In this document: one piece after another, positions 62,500 through 64,000 of the stretch
Layout: each line of letters opens with the position of its first letter
Numbering within the stretch: position 1 is the first letter of the stretch
Program-made: the position numbers and the translations under genes
Source: Saccharum officinarum
Taxonomy: Eukaryota > Streptophyta > Magnoliopsida > Poales > Poaceae
Length of the DNA stretch: 64,000 nt
Direction: 5' to 3'
Assembly (NCBI GenBank): GCA_020631735.1
Contig: CM036215.1
Span: 12,984,346-13,048,345, forward strand
Notes under the pieces: generated by a model
Told to the model about the DNA's origin: nothing
The model's input: the letters and a program-made list of their open reading frames with translations, nothing else
Databases searched by the model: none

Positions 62500-63130
62500 A
62501 ATAGACTAGCAATGCTATTAGCTAATACTAGTAAAATAGTTGTTTGTTGGGTGCCCAGGTAATAGTTAGCTAGCCTATTACCTAGACTTGTTTGGATCTA
62601 GCTACCTATTAGCAGGCAGGATCAACTTATTGTTAGCTGGGTGCTCAACTAATAGTAAGTTGGCTTATTATTTAGACACGTTTGGATCTAGCTAACTATT
62701 ACTCCCTCTGTCCCAATTTATCTGTCGTTTTGGCCTTTTACTAGATACATGGAAGATTCTTTGAATTTGGACATACATGATGTCTAAACACATAGAAGAT
62801 GCTTTGAATCTAGACATCTAAAAACATAGCTAGAATGACACATAAACGGGGACAGAGGGAGTAGCGGTAAGATCCAAATAGTCTGTTAGCTGTGTGCCTA
62901 GCTAACATTTAGGTAGTATATTAGCTGGATCCGTTTGGATTCACCCAACTAATTTTAGCAAGTAATGTAAATAACATACTCAAAAGTGTTTGGATTCATT
63001 AGCAACTAATAATTAGCTATTAGCTGGCAGACCCTTAGTTGGGTGCTCAACTAATAGTTAGCTACTCTATTAGTTGGATATGTTCATATCCACCACAACT
63101 AATTTTAGCAGCTAATTATTAGTTGGTTGG
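62500..63130. repeat. Repeat block of GCTAACTATTAG units
   Basis: Many direct and inverted copies of words such as TTAGCTAG, TGTTTGGATCTAGCTA and GGGTGCTCAACTAATAG, probably overlapping or nested MITE remnants. A Stowaway element is inserted at 62702-62861. Confidence 0.55.
62702..62861. mobile_element. Stowaway MITE, 160 bp
   Basis: Ends CTCCCTCTGTCCC and GGGACAGAGGGAG (the inverse), flanked by TA on both sides (62700-62701 and 62862-62863). This is the diagnostic Tc1/mariner Stowaway structure. Confidence 0.9.
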
Positions 63131-63188
63131 ATCGAAAAGTCCTCAAGTGGAAGAACCAAGCCAAAATTCATAAAAGCATGGAAGACAG

Positions 63189-63311
63189 TTAGAATAAATT
63201 TGGGTTTAGGATTAGAGGACAGAAGATACTCTATTTCATAAAGCGTGGTAGTTAGAACAAATTTGGGTTTAGGGTTAGAAAACAGAAGATACTCTAAACC
63301 ACATTGTGGTT
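63189..63311 (+). repeat. 63-bp tandem duplication
   Basis: Copies starting at 63189 and 63252 share TTAGAA.AAATTTGGGTTTAG and CAGAAGATACTCTA with small differences. Confidence 0.6.
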
Positions 63312-63668
63312 CAAGAATACTTGCCAAACAAATAAGGTAGTTTGAGGAAAAAAACAGAAGTCCGCTCGGAAGATATCTATAGCTATCGCCATGCAAATGT
63401 GACTGAAGTTTGGGACACGAAAGAAACCAGCCAGCAAAATGACATGAAAAACCTGTCGACTGCAATGTCGATAACCCATAAAGTTGCTGAACATGGCCAG
63501 AAAATACATGAATGCATTTCAGGTGATTTTTAGTCAGTCAAGAAGCGAAAAATGCATGTACTCGTCGTTTGCATGGATGACTTTCTGATTTTTATACCTA
63601 CGAACAACAACAGCACCCACATATCCACTCGCATAGATGCGTAACTCAAAACTGAACAATATTACAAC

Positions 63669-63722
63669 TTATGTGGCATGAGCTTGAGATGATGGCATTG
63701 ATGCAGCATCGCCATCTTTACT
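63669..63722 (-). CDS. Possible last exon of an unknown gene
   Basis: On the minus strand an acceptor-like GATGCTGGACAG is followed by a short frame reading DGDAASMPSSQAHAT and then TAA (63671-63669). The residue composition looks like a real protein C-terminus, but the family is not recognised and the upstream exons would lie beyond the window. This is a weak call. Confidence 0.2.
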   Translation of the reverse strand, partial: SKDGDAASMPSSQAHAT

Positions 63723-63726
63723 GTCC

Positions 63727-64000
63727 AGCATCAGTGAAGCAATAAAAAACACTCCCGTTTTTGCAAATGTGAGCGTGGAAGAATTTAAGCAACACTACCA
63801 CAACATTGATGCTTCACTCCTGTGCAGTTGCTTACTACAATGCCAAGTTACCAAACATCCACTGCACTCAGTGAAGCTCCACAAATCTCCCGTTTTTGCA
63901 AATGTCAGCGTGGAAGAATTTAAGCAACACTACCACAACATTGATGCTTCACTCCTGTGCAGTTGCTTACTACAATGCCAAGTTACCAACCATCCACTGC
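63727..64000 (+). repeat. 135-bp tandem duplication at the window edge
   Basis: The sequence from CTCCCGTTTTTGCAAATGT (63752) is repeated from 63887 to the end of the window with very few differences, for example GAGCG against CAGCG. The array may continue outside. Confidence 0.85.

Overview
This is nuclear DNA from a grass, most likely a panicoid grass of the sorghum/sugarcane/maize group. That placement is an inference from the transposon mix: Sirevirus-type Copia elements, a CACTA element with TTTGCCGAGTG subterminal repeats, Stowaway and Harbinger-like MITEs and RTE-type LINE ends. About 70 percent of the window is transposable-element sequence. I recognise three host genes, all on the minus strand: a GATA transcription factor with two zinc fingers (1063-2379), the 3' half of a long-chain acyl-CoA synthetase of the LACS8/9 type (20019-22584, cut by a 100-N assembly gap) and magnesium chelatase subunit I, CHLI (46924-48387, three exons).

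Layout. 1-6.8 kb: GATA gene flanked by a rearranged MITE, a candidate MITE and a 994-bp Mutator-like foldback element. 6778-17963: one CACTA (En/Spm) element with a 3-bp AAT target duplication and decayed TnpD-like and TnpA-like genes; a solo Copia LTR (8451-10418) sits inside it. 18-22.6 kb: short MITEs and the LACS gene, with a MITE in its last intron. 22.7-46.0 kb: three Copia elements nested left to right. Element B has a solo LTR of its own family inside gag, element C interrupts B's 3' LTR, and element D interrupts C's pol. The right-hand halves of B and C are absent, and D ends directly against a truncated LINE. 46.0-48.4 kb: two convergent LINE 3' ends, then CHLI. 49096-59551: element E on the minus strand, a young, frameshift-free Copia copy with a 5-bp CTATG target duplication. 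59.6-64 kb: intergenic sequence with MITEs and short tandem repeats, and possibly the last exon of a gene running off the right end.

Function. CHLI is the AAA+ ATPase subunit that drives magnesium insertion in chlorophyll synthesis. LACS activates fatty acids to acyl-CoA. The GATA factor is a nuclear DNA-binding regulator. Nothing in the sequence shows that the three act together. The Copia elements belong to three LTR families. They share an initiator-Met-tRNA-type primer binding site, long gag proteins with two CCHC knuckles, the gag-PR-IN-RT-RH domain order, palindromic U3 repeats and an unusual conserved gag-pol boundary. Of these, only E and, less so, D are close to intact. No RNA genes or CRISPR arrays were found.
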